From NCBI GenBank assembly GCA_947470515.1, contig CANITF010000026.1, positions 1 to 42,375 of the forward strand: a stretch of DNA of 42,375 nucleotides, written 5' to 3'. A program made the translations under genes and the position numbers. Source of the DNA: Flavobacteriales bacterium. Its GTDB lineage: Bacteria; Bacteroidota; Bacteroidia; Flavobacteriales_D; Crocinitomicaceae. This document shows, piece by piece, positions 16,953 through 24,462 of this stretch (the stretch's first letter is position 1; the number at the start of each line of letters is the position of its first letter). The notes beneath the pieces are model-generated. The model saw only the letters and a program-made list of their open reading frames with translations. It was not told where the DNA came from and ran no database searches.

Positions 16953-17012
16953 ACTAGTAACTCGCAACTAGTAACTCGCAACTAGTAACTCGCAACTAAC
17001 AACTCGCAACTA
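16953..17012. repeat. 7-nt tandem array at the XRE gene stop codon
   Basis: Eight consecutive heptamers run from 16953 to 17008: ACTAGTA and ACTCGCA alternate for six units, then ACTAACA and ACTCGCA. The next partial unit (ACTA, 17009-17012) supplies the TAG stop codon of the minus-strand XRE gene. With the larger array before it, the whole 16513-17009 gap is repeat-derived. Confidence 0.9.
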
Positions 17013-17810
17013 TTTCACCAACGCCACTTTCAAATCATGAATTTCCTTTTGTAACTCTTGAATTGACTTACTGATATCATTATCATCCATTCGTACTTCG
17101 GGTAATTCTGGGGAAATATAATTCACAAATTTCCAAATTTCTATGATATCATTGGCGTGCACCAAATACGGCTTATAAAATGTATTTGTTGAACACAATT
17201 GAAATGACTGACTTGTGTCTAATAGATTATGAACGACTTTAAAAACTATTCCCTCCTCTTTTGTCACAACGATGCACGGTGTGCCAGAGCGAATTGTCAT
17301 CCAATTTTGGATGTATTCTGCAACGACCTGTGAACCTTCTACTACTGGAGGCATTGAATCCCCAATGATTGGGAAGGATCTATATTTTTTATTCTTTGAA
17401 AGGAAAGGCAGAAAAAAAGTTGGTAATACTTTAAGATAATCAGGATCAGCATAACCAGAAGTATATCCTGCACTTGCTTTCATTGGAATCATTTCAATTA
17501 ATTCTTCTTCATTCTGATCTACGACAGAAGTTAAAACACGTAATTTTTGTCCCTTCACATCAGCGTATAAGCCTTTATCTAGTCGCTCCCATTCACTTTC
17601 GGAGTATGATTCAAAATTCTTTTTAACTAGTTCATCAATTGGAACTTTGTAATAATCGCTGAACGCAATTAAACTTTCCAAATTAGGCTGAGCTACACCA
17701 TTTTCATAACCGCTATAGGTTGAACGCGTAAGATTCAAATCTTGTGCAACTTCTTCTTGCGATTTCTTAAGTCGTTTTCTTAAAAGTTTTAAATTATTTC
17801 CGATTTCCAT
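17010..17810 (-). CDS. XRE-family regulator with LexA/CI-like S24 peptidase domain
   Basis: A 266-residue repressor-type protein. Residues 5-62 are an XRE helix-turn-helix ('SQEEVAQDLNLTRSTYSGYENG'). The C-terminal S24 domain keeps every autocleavage element: the A114-G115 scissile pair (ASAGY), nucleophile S152 (GDSM) and K191 (VFKVV). The spacings of 37 and 39 residues are close to LexA's 35 and 37. The last 25 residues look like a short coiled coil. It is not a classical LexA (no winged helix) and no phage genes are nearby. Self-cleavage is inferred from motifs only. A palindrome in its leader suggests autoregulation. Confidence 0.85.
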   Translation of the reverse strand: MEIGNNLKLLRKRLKKSQEEVAQDLNLTRSTYSGYENGVAQPNLESLIAFSDYYKVPIDELVKKNFESYSESEWERLDKGLYADVKGQKLRVLTSVVDQNEEELIEMIPMKASAGYTSGYADPDYLKVLPTFFLPFLSKNKKYRSFPIIGDSMPPVVEGSQVVAEYIQNWMTIRSGTPCIVVTKEEGIVFKVVHNLLDTSQSFQLCSTNTFYKPYLVHANDIIEIWKFVNYISPELPEVRMDDNDISKSIQELQKEIHDLKVALVK

Positions 17811-17813
17811 TGC

Positions 17814-17826
17814 TTCAATATTTGAA
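17814..17826. promoter_or_regulatory. Candidate autoregulatory operator of the XRE-S24 gene
   Basis: TTCAATATTTGAA has perfect 5-bp inverted arms around a 3-nt centre. It lies between the -7 element (17836-17843) and the ATG (17810), overlapping the predicted early transcribed region, the usual place for a repressor's own operator. Confidence 0.4.
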
Positions 17827-17835
17827 ATATAAAAT

Positions 17836-17843
17836 CAAAGATA
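17836..17843 (-). promoter_or_regulatory. -7 element of the XRE-S24 gene
   Basis: The minus strand reads TATCTTTG, an exact TAnnTTTG match, 25 nt before the ATG. A TTG at the usual -33 spacing is not visible. Confidence 0.5.
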
Positions 17844-17923
17844 ATTTTTATTCTTATATAATAATCATTTAACTGACAATTATTTAATCAATATTCAAAA
17901 AGCAACAATTTTATGAAATTACA

Positions 17924-18832
17924 TTATTCTTTAAAATGAATTGGCCTTCCAACTTTTCTGGCATAAATAGCAGTGAATTTGGCACCAAAGAAAATAATTT
18001 GAGAGCTGTAATAAATCCAAGCTAAAATAATAAAAAGGGATCCTGCTATTCCTGCACTTGCGCCAAAAAAATAATTAAATAAATAATATTTTATTAAAAG
18101 TTGACCAATATACAGCATGATTGCGGTAATAACAGCTCCTCCAATTGCAATTTTCCATTGCACAAAACCATCGTGGACATATTTAAAAACAATCGTAAAA
18201 ATTACAGCATTGCTAAAGATTGCAAGACCATGTTTTGTGATTCCAGATAAAATAAAATTCAATAGTTCGTTTCCTTCAAAAAAGGAATTATTCAGGGACA
18301 ATAAGATAGATTGAGCGAAATAAAGAATAATTATAAATACGGTAATCGCGGCAATTAAAAGCATTGAAAGCAAGCGAAAAAGAATTCCTTTTACGATTTT
18401 TTTTCTTTTCGAAGAAAATTTGATTTCCAAGTCAAAAAACTCGTTGATACTCTTTTTTAAGCAAACGATTACTGCAGAACTGGCTACTAAAAGTGCAATA
18501 ATACTAGCCATTTCCATTAGGAAATTTCCTTTTTCAAAATTGAGCTTGTTTAGGAAGTCCATAACTCCTGAAATATCTTGAACACCAATCTTGTTCTTTA
18601 GTAAATCACTGATAATTTCAAGCATCACTTCTTGACCAATGATGCGTCCAAATAAAGAGATACTCAGATAAAAGAGCGGAACCATTGCAAACAGCGTGTA
18701 ATAAGCCAATGCAGCTCCATGAAACAAGCCCTGTTCTTTAAAAAAATCAATAAAAGATTCTTTAATTAAAGATGGAACTTCAACAAGTGGAAGGCGTTTA
18801 TGCTTTTTTGTAGATGCTGATTTTTCGGACAT
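17924..18832 (-). CDS. YihY/virulence factor BrkB family membrane protein
   Basis: A 302-residue inner-membrane protein with about six helices. The family signature near the N-terminus is 'FHGAALAYYTLFAMVPLFYLSISLFG'. The C-terminal part has 'ASAGIAGSLFIILAWIYYSSQIIFFGAKFTAIYAR', which is the conserved end of the family. Despite old labels (BrkB, 'ribonuclease BN') the function is unsettled; transport or lipid handling has been proposed. Its start lies inside the 3' end of the upstream ABC ATPase gene (35-nt overlap) and no later Met is plausible, so the two are strongly coupled. Confidence 0.9.
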   Translation of the reverse strand: MSEKSASTKKHKRLPLVEVPSLIKESFIDFFKEQGLFHGAALAYYTLFAMVPLFYLSISLFGRIIGQEVMLEIISDLLKNKIGVQDISGVMDFLNKLNFEKGNFLMEMASIIALLVASSAVIVCLKKSINEFFDLEIKFSSKRKKIVKGILFRLLSMLLIAAITVFIIILYFAQSILLSLNNSFFEGNELLNFILSGITKHGLAIFSNAVIFTIVFKYVHDGFVQWKIAIGGAVITAIMLYIGQLLIKYYLFNYFFGASAGIAGSLFIILAWIYYSSQIIFFGAKFTAIYARKVGRPIHFKE

Positions 18833-19724
18833 GTTCCATTTTATTTAAACTATATAAAACTATTTTTTCGTTCTTTTTTGTTGAGAAGTAATTTTCGTAA
18901 ATCGGTCCGGTGAATAAGGAATGACTAAATTCTACTTCAAAACCATTTTCATCGATTTCAAGAATATATTCATCTGGACGAAAAAGAATTCTTTTCCCAT
19001 TAATATTTACCGAATTAATGGCACCAAATAATTTTGCTTCTTCACCACTTTTCGGTTTGTAATAAAAATCGAATGGTTTTCCCTTTCGTGTGAAAACTCC
19101 TTTTTTCATACAAAAAATTCGATCTGCCAAACTCAACATTTCTGAACCGTCGTGCGAAACTAAAATAAAGCTCGTTTTCCGAACATTTCTCAATTCCAAC
19201 AAATAATTGATCATTTTGCTTCTCAATCTTCCATCTAAATGAACAAAAGGTTCGTCTAACAACACTATTTTTGGTTCACACGCCAGCGCTTTTGCGATTA
19301 CTAAACGTTGCAATTCACCACCAGAAAGTGTATTAACTTTTTGTGTCTTAATTGGTGTTAATTCAATTAATTCCAATAATTCTTCAACAAAAGCATCACG
19401 CTGTTTTCTTGGTAAATAAAGAATTTGTTCCCGAATATTTTCTTCAACAGTGAAATAGGAATCCAAATGAAAATCTTGATTAACCAATTGAATTTCCGGA
19501 TGACCAGGAACCAATTTCACCGATGGTCCGATTACTTTTTTCCCTTCAAATAAAACGTGTCCGTTTGTTGCATCAAGTAATCCAGCGATAATTTTGAGTA
19601 ATGATGTTTTTCCTGCGCCACTCTTCCCTACTATGCCGATAATTTCTCCTTCACCAACCGAAAAATTGATGTTTTGAAGAATTGTTCTATCAAAATTGAG
19701 TTGAAGATCTTGAACTTTTAACAT
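18798..19724 (-). CDS. Orphan ABC transporter ATP-binding protein with C-terminal TOBE-like extension
   Basis: A 308-residue ATPase of the importer (PotA/MalK) style. Walker A GKSGAGKTS is near residue 33, the signature is LSGGELQRL, Walker B is IVLLDEPF, and the H-loop is in LVSHDGSE. The last 80 residues ('FGAINSVNINGKRILFRPDEYILEID') resemble a TOBE regulatory/substrate-sensing domain. No permease or binding-protein gene is adjacent. It sits between a small acidic protein and a YihY-type membrane protein, overlapping both (1 nt and 35 nt). Pairing with YihY is a guess from context; the substrate is unknown. Confidence 0.82.
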   Translation of the reverse strand: MLKVQDLQLNFDRTILQNINFSVGEGEIIGIVGKSGAGKTSLLKIIAGLLDATNGHVLFEGKKVIGPSVKLVPGHPEIQLVNQDFHLDSYFTVEENIREQILYLPRKQRDAFVEELLELIELTPIKTQKVNTLSGGELQRLVIAKALACEPKIVLLDEPFVHLDGRLRSKMINYLLELRNVRKTSFILVSHDGSEMLSLADRIFCMKKGVFTRKGKPFDFYYKPKSGEEAKLFGAINSVNINGKRILFRPDEYILEIDENGFEVEFSHSLFTGPIYENYFSTKKNEKIVLYSLNKMEHVRKISIYKKA

Positions 19725-20152
19725 TAAAAAACCAAGGCTTGAGGAAACTCTTTTGACGCAACATAAATTCCAGGAACTGGGTTCGACATTGGTTCAAAAT
19801 CTTTTAAAAATATTTTTATCGTAAAACCATTTTCATCTTTTATTAACTCATGCGTTTCCACAATACTGGCAGACGCTCCCACATATGAAACAGGCGCATC
19901 AGAAGACTTGATTTCAAACAAAAACATGTTCAATACATCGTGTGAAAATTCTTCACCATTCGGCAATTGACCTTGAAGCGGAAAGGATGCTTTTTCATGT
20001 TCAACAATACTTTCTACAGTAGAAGTTATTGCAAATTCATCCTCCCACTCATATTTCAAATTATTTTCAGATTCCTCCCCATTGTAGTGAGCATCAGCAT
20101 GTTCTTGGGAAAAATGCTCGTTTAAAAGGTAAACATGGATTTTACAATTCAT
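19724..20152 (-). CDS. Small acidic protein of unknown function
   Basis: 142 residues, no signal peptide or membrane segment, rich in Glu/Asp and His near the N-terminus ('NEHFSQEHADAHYNGEESEN'). It has alternating beta-strand-like stretches and a C-terminal 'MSNPVPGIYVASKEFPQALVF'. I do not recognise the family. Its stop shares one base with the ABC ATPase start, so it is the first gene of a three-gene operon with the ATPase and the YihY protein. The tight coupling and consistent codon use argue that it is real. A weak -7 element (TATTTTTA, minus strand, 20173-20180) precedes it. Confidence 0.65.
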   Translation of the reverse strand: MNCKIHVYLLNEHFSQEHADAHYNGEESENNLKYEWEDEFAITSTVESIVEHEKASFPLQGQLPNGEEFSHDVLNMFLFEIKSSDAPVSYVGASASIVETHELIKDENGFTIKIFLKDFEPMSNPVPGIYVASKEFPQALVF

Positions 20153-20236
20153 TCTTTTTGGTTTTATTGCTGTAAAAATACATACTTTCCTTCGAGCAAT
20201 AACACGATTGAAATGAGAGAATCCACATCCTTTTGT

Positions 20237-20244
20237 TATTTTTG
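20237..20244 (+). promoter_or_regulatory. -7 element of the RlmI-like methyltransferase gene
   Basis: TATTTTTG matches TAnnTTTG exactly. It lies downstream of the ATGs at 20135 and 20213 and 35 nt upstream of the in-frame TTG at 20279, so it supports the TTG start. Confidence 0.5.
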
Positions 20245-20278
20245 CGTTTTGATATTAATCGCAATAACGTATTTCCAA

Positions 20279-21448
20279 TTGAGTACACTTCAAATACACA
20301 AACATAAAATCGATTCTATTCTGCGTCGTCACCCTTGGATTTTTTCAGGTGCAATCGCAAGTGAAACAGATAAATTAAAAGATGGAGAAACTGTCACAGT
20401 GGTTGATCACAAAGGTCAATTCTTAGCACGAGGACATTTTCAACATGCCACAATTGCGGTTCGGGTGCTTACTTTTGAAGACCGACCAACGGATGATAAA
20501 TTTTTCATTGAGCGCATTTCAAACGCTGTTCAATTAAGAAAAAACCTGCAATTGCTAACAGATAATAATACCATTTGCAGATTGGTGCATGGAGAAGGTG
20601 ATTCCTTACCAGGTTTAATTATTGATTATTACCAAGGTGTTGCAGTAATCCAATGTCACAGTATTGGAATGTATGTTTCTATTAAAGCGATTACAAAAGG
20701 GTTAAAACAAGCATTTGGGAATAAATTAATCGCTGTTTATTCAAAATCGAGCGAAACACTTCCACAAAGAACGGATGTTGAAGACGGTTATATTTTTGGT
20801 GATTGTGTCACTCCACACATTTGTTTGGAGCATGGTGTGAAATTAAATATTGATTGGGTTACAGGTCAAAAGACAGGATTTTACATTGACCAACGAGAAA
20901 ATCGTAATCTTTTAGGAAAATATGCTTTGGGTAAAAAAGTGTTGAATACATTTTGTTATTCAGGTGGTTTCAGTCTTTTAGCATTGAAAAATGGAGCTGA
21001 GTTAGTTCATTCTTTAGACAGTTCAAAAAAAGCGATTGTTTTGACAGAAGAAAATGTTGATTTAAATAATTTCCAAGATAAACACAAGTCAATCGTTGCT
21101 GATGCGATGGAATACATGAAAGACTTGCCAGAAGAATATGACATTATCGTTTTGGATCCTCCGGCATTCGCAAAGCACAGAGAGAAAAGACACAAAGCAA
21201 TTCAAGGATATAAACGTTTAAATGCGAACGCAATTAGACAAATCAAACCGGGAGGATTAATTTTTACGTTCTCTTGTTCTCAAGTAGTCGATAAATATTT
21301 GTTTAATAATACGGTAATCGCTGCGGCAATTGAAGCAGGTCGTAATGTTCGAATTTTAGAGCAATTACACCAACCTGCGGATCATCCAATCAATGCTTTT
21401 CATCCGGAAGGAGAATATTTGAAAGGATTGGTAATTCAAGTGGACTAG
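20279..21448 (+). CDS. Class I SAM-dependent 23S rRNA methyltransferase (RlmI-like)
   Basis: It methylates cytosine in 23S rRNA if it is a true RlmI (m5C1962 in E. coli). From a TTG start at 20279 it is 389 residues, close to E. coli RlmI (396). The order is a PUA-like N-terminus ('ILRRHPWIFSGAI', then 'VDHKGQFLARG'), an EEHEAD-like beta region ('TGQKTGFYIDQRENR'), the SAM site 'VLNTFCYSGGFSLLAL', and the catalytic 'VLDPPAFAKHREKR' with 'FSCSQVV' carrying the catalytic Cys. The longer ATG-initiated reading (20135) would add 48 residues unlike the family and begins inside the divergent gene. Confidence 0.85.
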   Translation: MSTLQIHKHKIDSILRRHPWIFSGAIASETDKLKDGETVTVVDHKGQFLARGHFQHATIAVRVLTFEDRPTDDKFFIERISNAVQLRKNLQLLTDNNTICRLVHGEGDSLPGLIIDYYQGVAVIQCHSIGMYVSIKAITKGLKQAFGNKLIAVYSKSSETLPQRTDVEDGYIFGDCVTPHICLEHGVKLNIDWVTGQKTGFYIDQRENRNLLGKYALGKKVLNTFCYSGGFSLLALKNGAELVHSLDSSKKAIVLTEENVDLNNFQDKHKSIVADAMEYMKDLPEEYDIIVLDPPAFAKHREKRHKAIQGYKRLNANAIRQIKPGGLIFTFSCSQVVDKYLFNNTVIAAAIEAGRNVRILEQLHQPADHPINAFHPEGEYLKGLVIQVD

Positions 21449-21456
21449 TTAGAACC

Positions 21457-21477
21457 GAGAGCAGAGAGCAGAGAGCA
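21457..21477. repeat. 7-nt tandem array (GAGAGCA)
   Basis: Three exact copies of GAGAGCA begin 9 nt after the methyltransferase stop. A second, longer heptamer array follows at 21519. Confidence 0.85.
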
Positions 21478-21518
21478 GAGATTTGATTTTTTAAAAGAAT
21501 CGGATTTTAAGTCAAAGC

Positions 21519-21574
21519 ACTCATAACTCATAACTCATAACTCATAACTCATAACTTGTAATTAATAACTAGTA
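21519..21574. repeat. 7-nt tandem array directly before the MATE gene start
   Basis: Eight heptamers: ACTCATA five times, then ACTTGTA, ATTAATA and ACTAGTA. The GTG start of the next gene is 9 nt beyond. The units share the A-C-T-n-n-n-A vocabulary of the arrays at 16953 and 33986. Confidence 0.9.
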
Positions 21575-21583
21575 ACTAAAAAA

Positions 21584-22912
21584 GTGTTAGATCTAAAATA
21601 CAAAACGATATTAAGTGTAGCTGTGCCATTGATGGTTTCCAGTTTCATTCAGTCTATTGTATTAATTACGGATGCGGCATTTTTGAGTCGGTATAGTACC
21701 TTGGCTTTTGATGCTGTTGGAAATGCTGGATTGATTTACATTACCGTTTACATGGCGTTAGCAGGAATGGGAGATGGAGCGCAAATATTGATTGCACGAA
21801 GAATTGGACAGGAAAATACAAATGCGATTGGAAGAATCTTTGGTTCTTCAATTGTTTCAAACTTTATGATTGCTTTCGTCTTATTTTTAATAATTCAATT
21901 GGTAATGCCAGATTTGTTGAATTATTACTCAAAGCACAAGGATTTAGCGCATTTGCAAGTTGAATTTATTCATATTCGCGGGTTTGCACTTTTCTTTGCA
22001 ATGATTACGTTATCTATTCAAGCTTTCTTTTTAGCGATCGGAAAAACATGGGTGGTATTAATTGCGGCATTAATCACAGCGAGTTCCAACATTTTATTGG
22101 ATTACGTCTTGATCTTTGGAGAATGGGGATTCCCATCATTGGGATTAAAAGGAGCAGCGTGGGCTAATACGATTGCTGACGCATGTGGAATGTTATTTTT
22201 AGTAATCTTCTTGATTTTTTCAAAAGAACGAAAAAAATTAAAACTCTTTGCCCATTTTTCTATTAATCTTCCTTCCTTAAAAGAATTGTTTAAAATTGGC
22301 AGTCCGATAATGTTCCAAGGAATTATCGCTTTGGCTACATGGACAATCTTCTTTACGTGGATTGAGCAAATAGGTAAATTTGAATTAACTGTATCTCAAA
22401 ATATTCGAGCGATTTATTTCTTGGCTTTTGTTCCAATTTGGGGATTTGCAGGAACAACGAAAACCTATATTTCCCAATATTTAGGAAAAGGTGACCTTGA
22501 TTCGTTAAAAATAATTCAACGTAGGATTCAATTAATGACCGTTATATCTTTGTTCATCTTTTTTCACGGAGCACTATTTTATCCGAAGCAATTAATAGGA
22601 TTTATTAATCCTGCCGAACAATATATTGATAAGAGTGCAGAAATAATGCGCTTCATAGCAGGTTCAATAATGATGTATGGTCTATTCAGTGTTTATTTTC
22701 AAACGATTAATGGTAGTGGAAACACAATGGTTTCATTTACTATTGAAGCAATATGTGTGGCGGTTTATACCTTAACGGGTTATTTATTGATCAAAGTTTT
22801 TCAAGTAGATATTTTTTGGATTTGGTCCGTTGAATACGTTTATTTCGGTTGCATGGGATTCTTATCCATTTTATATTTACGGTTTTTTGATTGGAAGAAA
22901 AAGATAGTATGA
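21584..22912 (+). CDS. MATE family efflux transporter
   Basis: A 442-residue cation-coupled multidrug/toxin exporter with about 12 membrane helices. MATE features are the N-terminal 'KTILSVAVPLMVSSFIQSIVLITDAAFLSRYS', 'GDGAQILIARRIGQ', and the second-half repeat beginning 'LKELFKIGSPIMFQGIIALATWTIFFTWIE'. The start codon is GTG at 21584, immediately after a heptamer array. Its stop overlaps the fmt start as ATGA (22909-22912), so fmt is translationally coupled. The transported compound is unknown. Confidence 0.9.
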   Translation: MLDLKYKTILSVAVPLMVSSFIQSIVLITDAAFLSRYSTLAFDAVGNAGLIYITVYMALAGMGDGAQILIARRIGQENTNAIGRIFGSSIVSNFMIAFVLFLIIQLVMPDLLNYYSKHKDLAHLQVEFIHIRGFALFFAMITLSIQAFFLAIGKTWVVLIAALITASSNILLDYVLIFGEWGFPSLGLKGAAWANTIADACGMLFLVIFLIFSKERKKLKLFAHFSINLPSLKELFKIGSPIMFQGIIALATWTIFFTWIEQIGKFELTVSQNIRAIYFLAFVPIWGFAGTTKTYISQYLGKGDLDSLKIIQRRIQLMTVISLFIFFHGALFYPKQLIGFINPAEQYIDKSAEIMRFIAGSIMMYGLFSVYFQTINGSGNTMVSFTIEAICVAVYTLTGYLLIKVFQVDIFWIWSVEYVYFGCMGFLSILYLRFFDWKKKIV

Positions 22913-23874
22913 TGAAAAAAGAAGATTTTCGAATTGTTTTCATGGGTACACCGGAATTTGCCGTTTGTATATTGGATAAACTTGTGCAAGACAACTATTC
23001 GATTGTTGGAGTAATAACTACATCGGATAAACCAGCAGGACGTGGACAACAACTAAATGAAAGTGCAGTAAAAAAATATGCTGTAGAAAAACAATTAAAC
23101 ATTTTTCAACCGACGAATCTAAAAGATGAGACATTTATTCATCAACTGGAAGATTTGCGTGCGGATTTATTTGTAGTTGTAGCTTTTCGTATGTTGCCTG
23201 AAGTTGTTTGGTCTATGCCTCCAAAAGGAACAATCAACCTTCATGCTTCGTTACTGCCAAATTACCGCGGTGCAGCTCCTATTAATTGGGCTGTTATGAA
23301 TGGAGATGAAGAAACTGGAGTAACGAGCTTTTTTATTGAAAAAGAAATTGACACAGGAAAAATAATTGAACGTTCCAAATTACCAATAGGCGAAAATGAA
23401 ACCGTTGGAGAATTACATGACCGTTTGATGAATTTAGGAGCAATCGTAATTGAGTCAACCGTTCAAAAAATAATGAAAGGAGAAGCAATTGGTATTGAAC
23501 AATTAAAACTTGCAGAAGGTGAATTGAAACTTGCACCAAAAATCTTCAAACAAGATTGTAATATTGATTGGAATCAGAAAATTGATCGTGTGCATGATTT
23601 TATCCGAGGACTCTCACCTTATCCTGCAGCTTGGTGTTCTTTGAAAAATTCAGTTAAAGGTGAAGAAAAAACATTTAAAATCTTTCAATCTGAAAAAACG
23701 ACTACTCCTTCAAATGGTCACGCTTCATTAAGAGAAGAAATTGATGGCATTTACTTTCCTTGCAGCGATTATTATTTAAAAGTCACCGAAATTCAAATGG
23801 AAGGCAAACGAAAAATGCATTTCAAAGAGTTTTCTGCAGGAAATAATGTATCCGATTGGCAAATAAAACACTAA
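22909..23874 (+). CDS. fmt: Methionyl-tRNA formyltransferase
   Basis: It formylates initiator Met-tRNA using 10-formyl-tetrahydrofolate. It has 321 residues from the ATG at 22909, which overlaps the preceding stop as ATGA; the earlier TTG (22891) is less likely. The N-terminus is 'DFRIVFMGTPEFAVCIL'. The formyl-transfer motif is 'HASLLPNYRGAAPINWAVMNGD' with the conserved Asn/His/Asp, followed by 'EIDTGKII'. The C-terminal tRNA-binding domain has 'RGLSPYPAAW'. A perfect terminator follows at 23951-23986. Confidence 0.95.
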   Translation: MMKKEDFRIVFMGTPEFAVCILDKLVQDNYSIVGVITTSDKPAGRGQQLNESAVKKYAVEKQLNIFQPTNLKDETFIHQLEDLRADLFVVVAFRMLPEVVWSMPPKGTINLHASLLPNYRGAAPINWAVMNGDEETGVTSFFIEKEIDTGKIIERSKLPIGENETVGELHDRLMNLGAIVIESTVQKIMKGEAIGIEQLKLAEGELKLAPKIFKQDCNIDWNQKIDRVHDFIRGLSPYPAAWCSLKNSVKGEEKTFKIFQSEKTTTPSNGHASLREEIDGIYFPCSDYYLKVTEIQMEGKRKMHFKEFSAGNNVSDWQIKH

Positions 23875-23950
23875 TTCATTCACCGACAAAATACGTTTAC
23901 TGGTCGAAATAGCCTTGAAAAATGGGCGTTTCAGCCATGGTTATCAACAA

Positions 23951-23986
23951 AAAGGTGCTTTTTTCAACAAAAAAGCACTTTTTTTT
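23951..23986 (+). terminator. Terminator of fmt
   Basis: The perfect 10-bp stem GTGCTTTTTT (23955-23964) / AAAAAAGCAC (23969-23978) with loop CAAC is followed by eight T. The -33 element of the HU promoter starts about ten bases further on. Confidence 0.9.
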
Positions 23987-23996
23987 ACTAAAATGC

Positions 23997-24026
23997 TTGT
24001 GTGGGTGGGATATTCAGATATATTTG
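23997..24026 (+). promoter_or_regulatory. Promoter of the HU gene
   Basis: TTG (23997-23999), exactly 19 nt, then TATATTTG (24019-24026) is a perfect TTG-N19-TAnnTTTG promoter. The leader would be about 37 nt. Confidence 0.85.
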
Positions 24027-24068
24027 CTTTGGTAATTAAATAACAAACATTATAAAAAACCAAAAACT

Positions 24069-24341
24069 ATGAACAAAGCGGAATTAATTGATGCAATCGC
24101 ATCAGAGTCTGGATTAACAAAAGCTGATGCTAAAAAAGCGTTAGACGGATTTGTAACAGCTACAGCAAGTGCATTGAAAACTGGAGACAGAATTTCTCTA
24201 GTAGGATTCGGATCTTTCTCAGTTTCTAACAGAGCTGCAAGAACTGGACGTAACCCACAAACTGGAAAAGAAATCAAAATCGCTGCTAAGAACGTTGTAC
24301 GTTTCAAAGCTGGTGCTGAACTTTCTGGAAAGGTTAATTAA
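24069..24341 (+). CDS. HU family DNA-binding protein
   Basis: A nucleoid-associated histone-like protein; the 90-residue length is exact for HU. The order is an alpha-helical dimer core ('MNKAELIDAIASESGLTKADAKKALDGF'), 'GDRISLVGFGSFSV', and the DNA-embracing arm 'RAARTGRNPQTGKEIKI' with the intercalating NPQTG tip. The protein ends 'FKAGAELSGKVN'. The gene is monocistronic, with a consensus promoter and a strong terminator, as fits a highly expressed gene. Confidence 0.96.
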   Translation: MNKAELIDAIASESGLTKADAKKALDGFVTATASALKTGDRISLVGFGSFSVSNRAARTGRNPQTGKEIKIAAKNVVRFKAGAELSGKVN

Positions 24342-24363
24342 TCCTATTTCTGTAAAGAAGTTA

Positions 24364-24397
24364 AAAAGGGGAATCGAAAGATTCTCCTTTTTTTTTT
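24364..24397 (+). terminator. Terminator of the HU gene
   Basis: The 12-bp stem AAAAGGGGAATC (24364-24375) / GATTCTCCTTTT (24380-24391) has one G-U pair, a GAAA tetraloop and a following T-run to 24397. Confidence 0.92.
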
Positions 24398-24413
24398 GTG
24401 GCAATTTTTCGGT

Positions 24414-24446
24414 TTGATCCATTAAAAAATCAAATCTCTATATTTG
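24414..24446 (+). promoter_or_regulatory. Promoter of trmH
   Basis: TTG (24414-24416), a 22-nt spacer and TATATTTG (24439-24446). The ATG at 24463 follows after 16 nt. Confidence 0.65.
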
Positions 24447-24462
24447 CAATCAACTTTCAAGC

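Noticed and set aside
17010-17810. Prophage repressor
   Set aside because: CI-like motifs are present, but no integrase, structural or other phage genes lie nearby.
20135-20278. Extended N-terminus of the RlmI-like protein
   Set aside because: Unlike the family, contains the likely promoter and overlaps the divergent gene.
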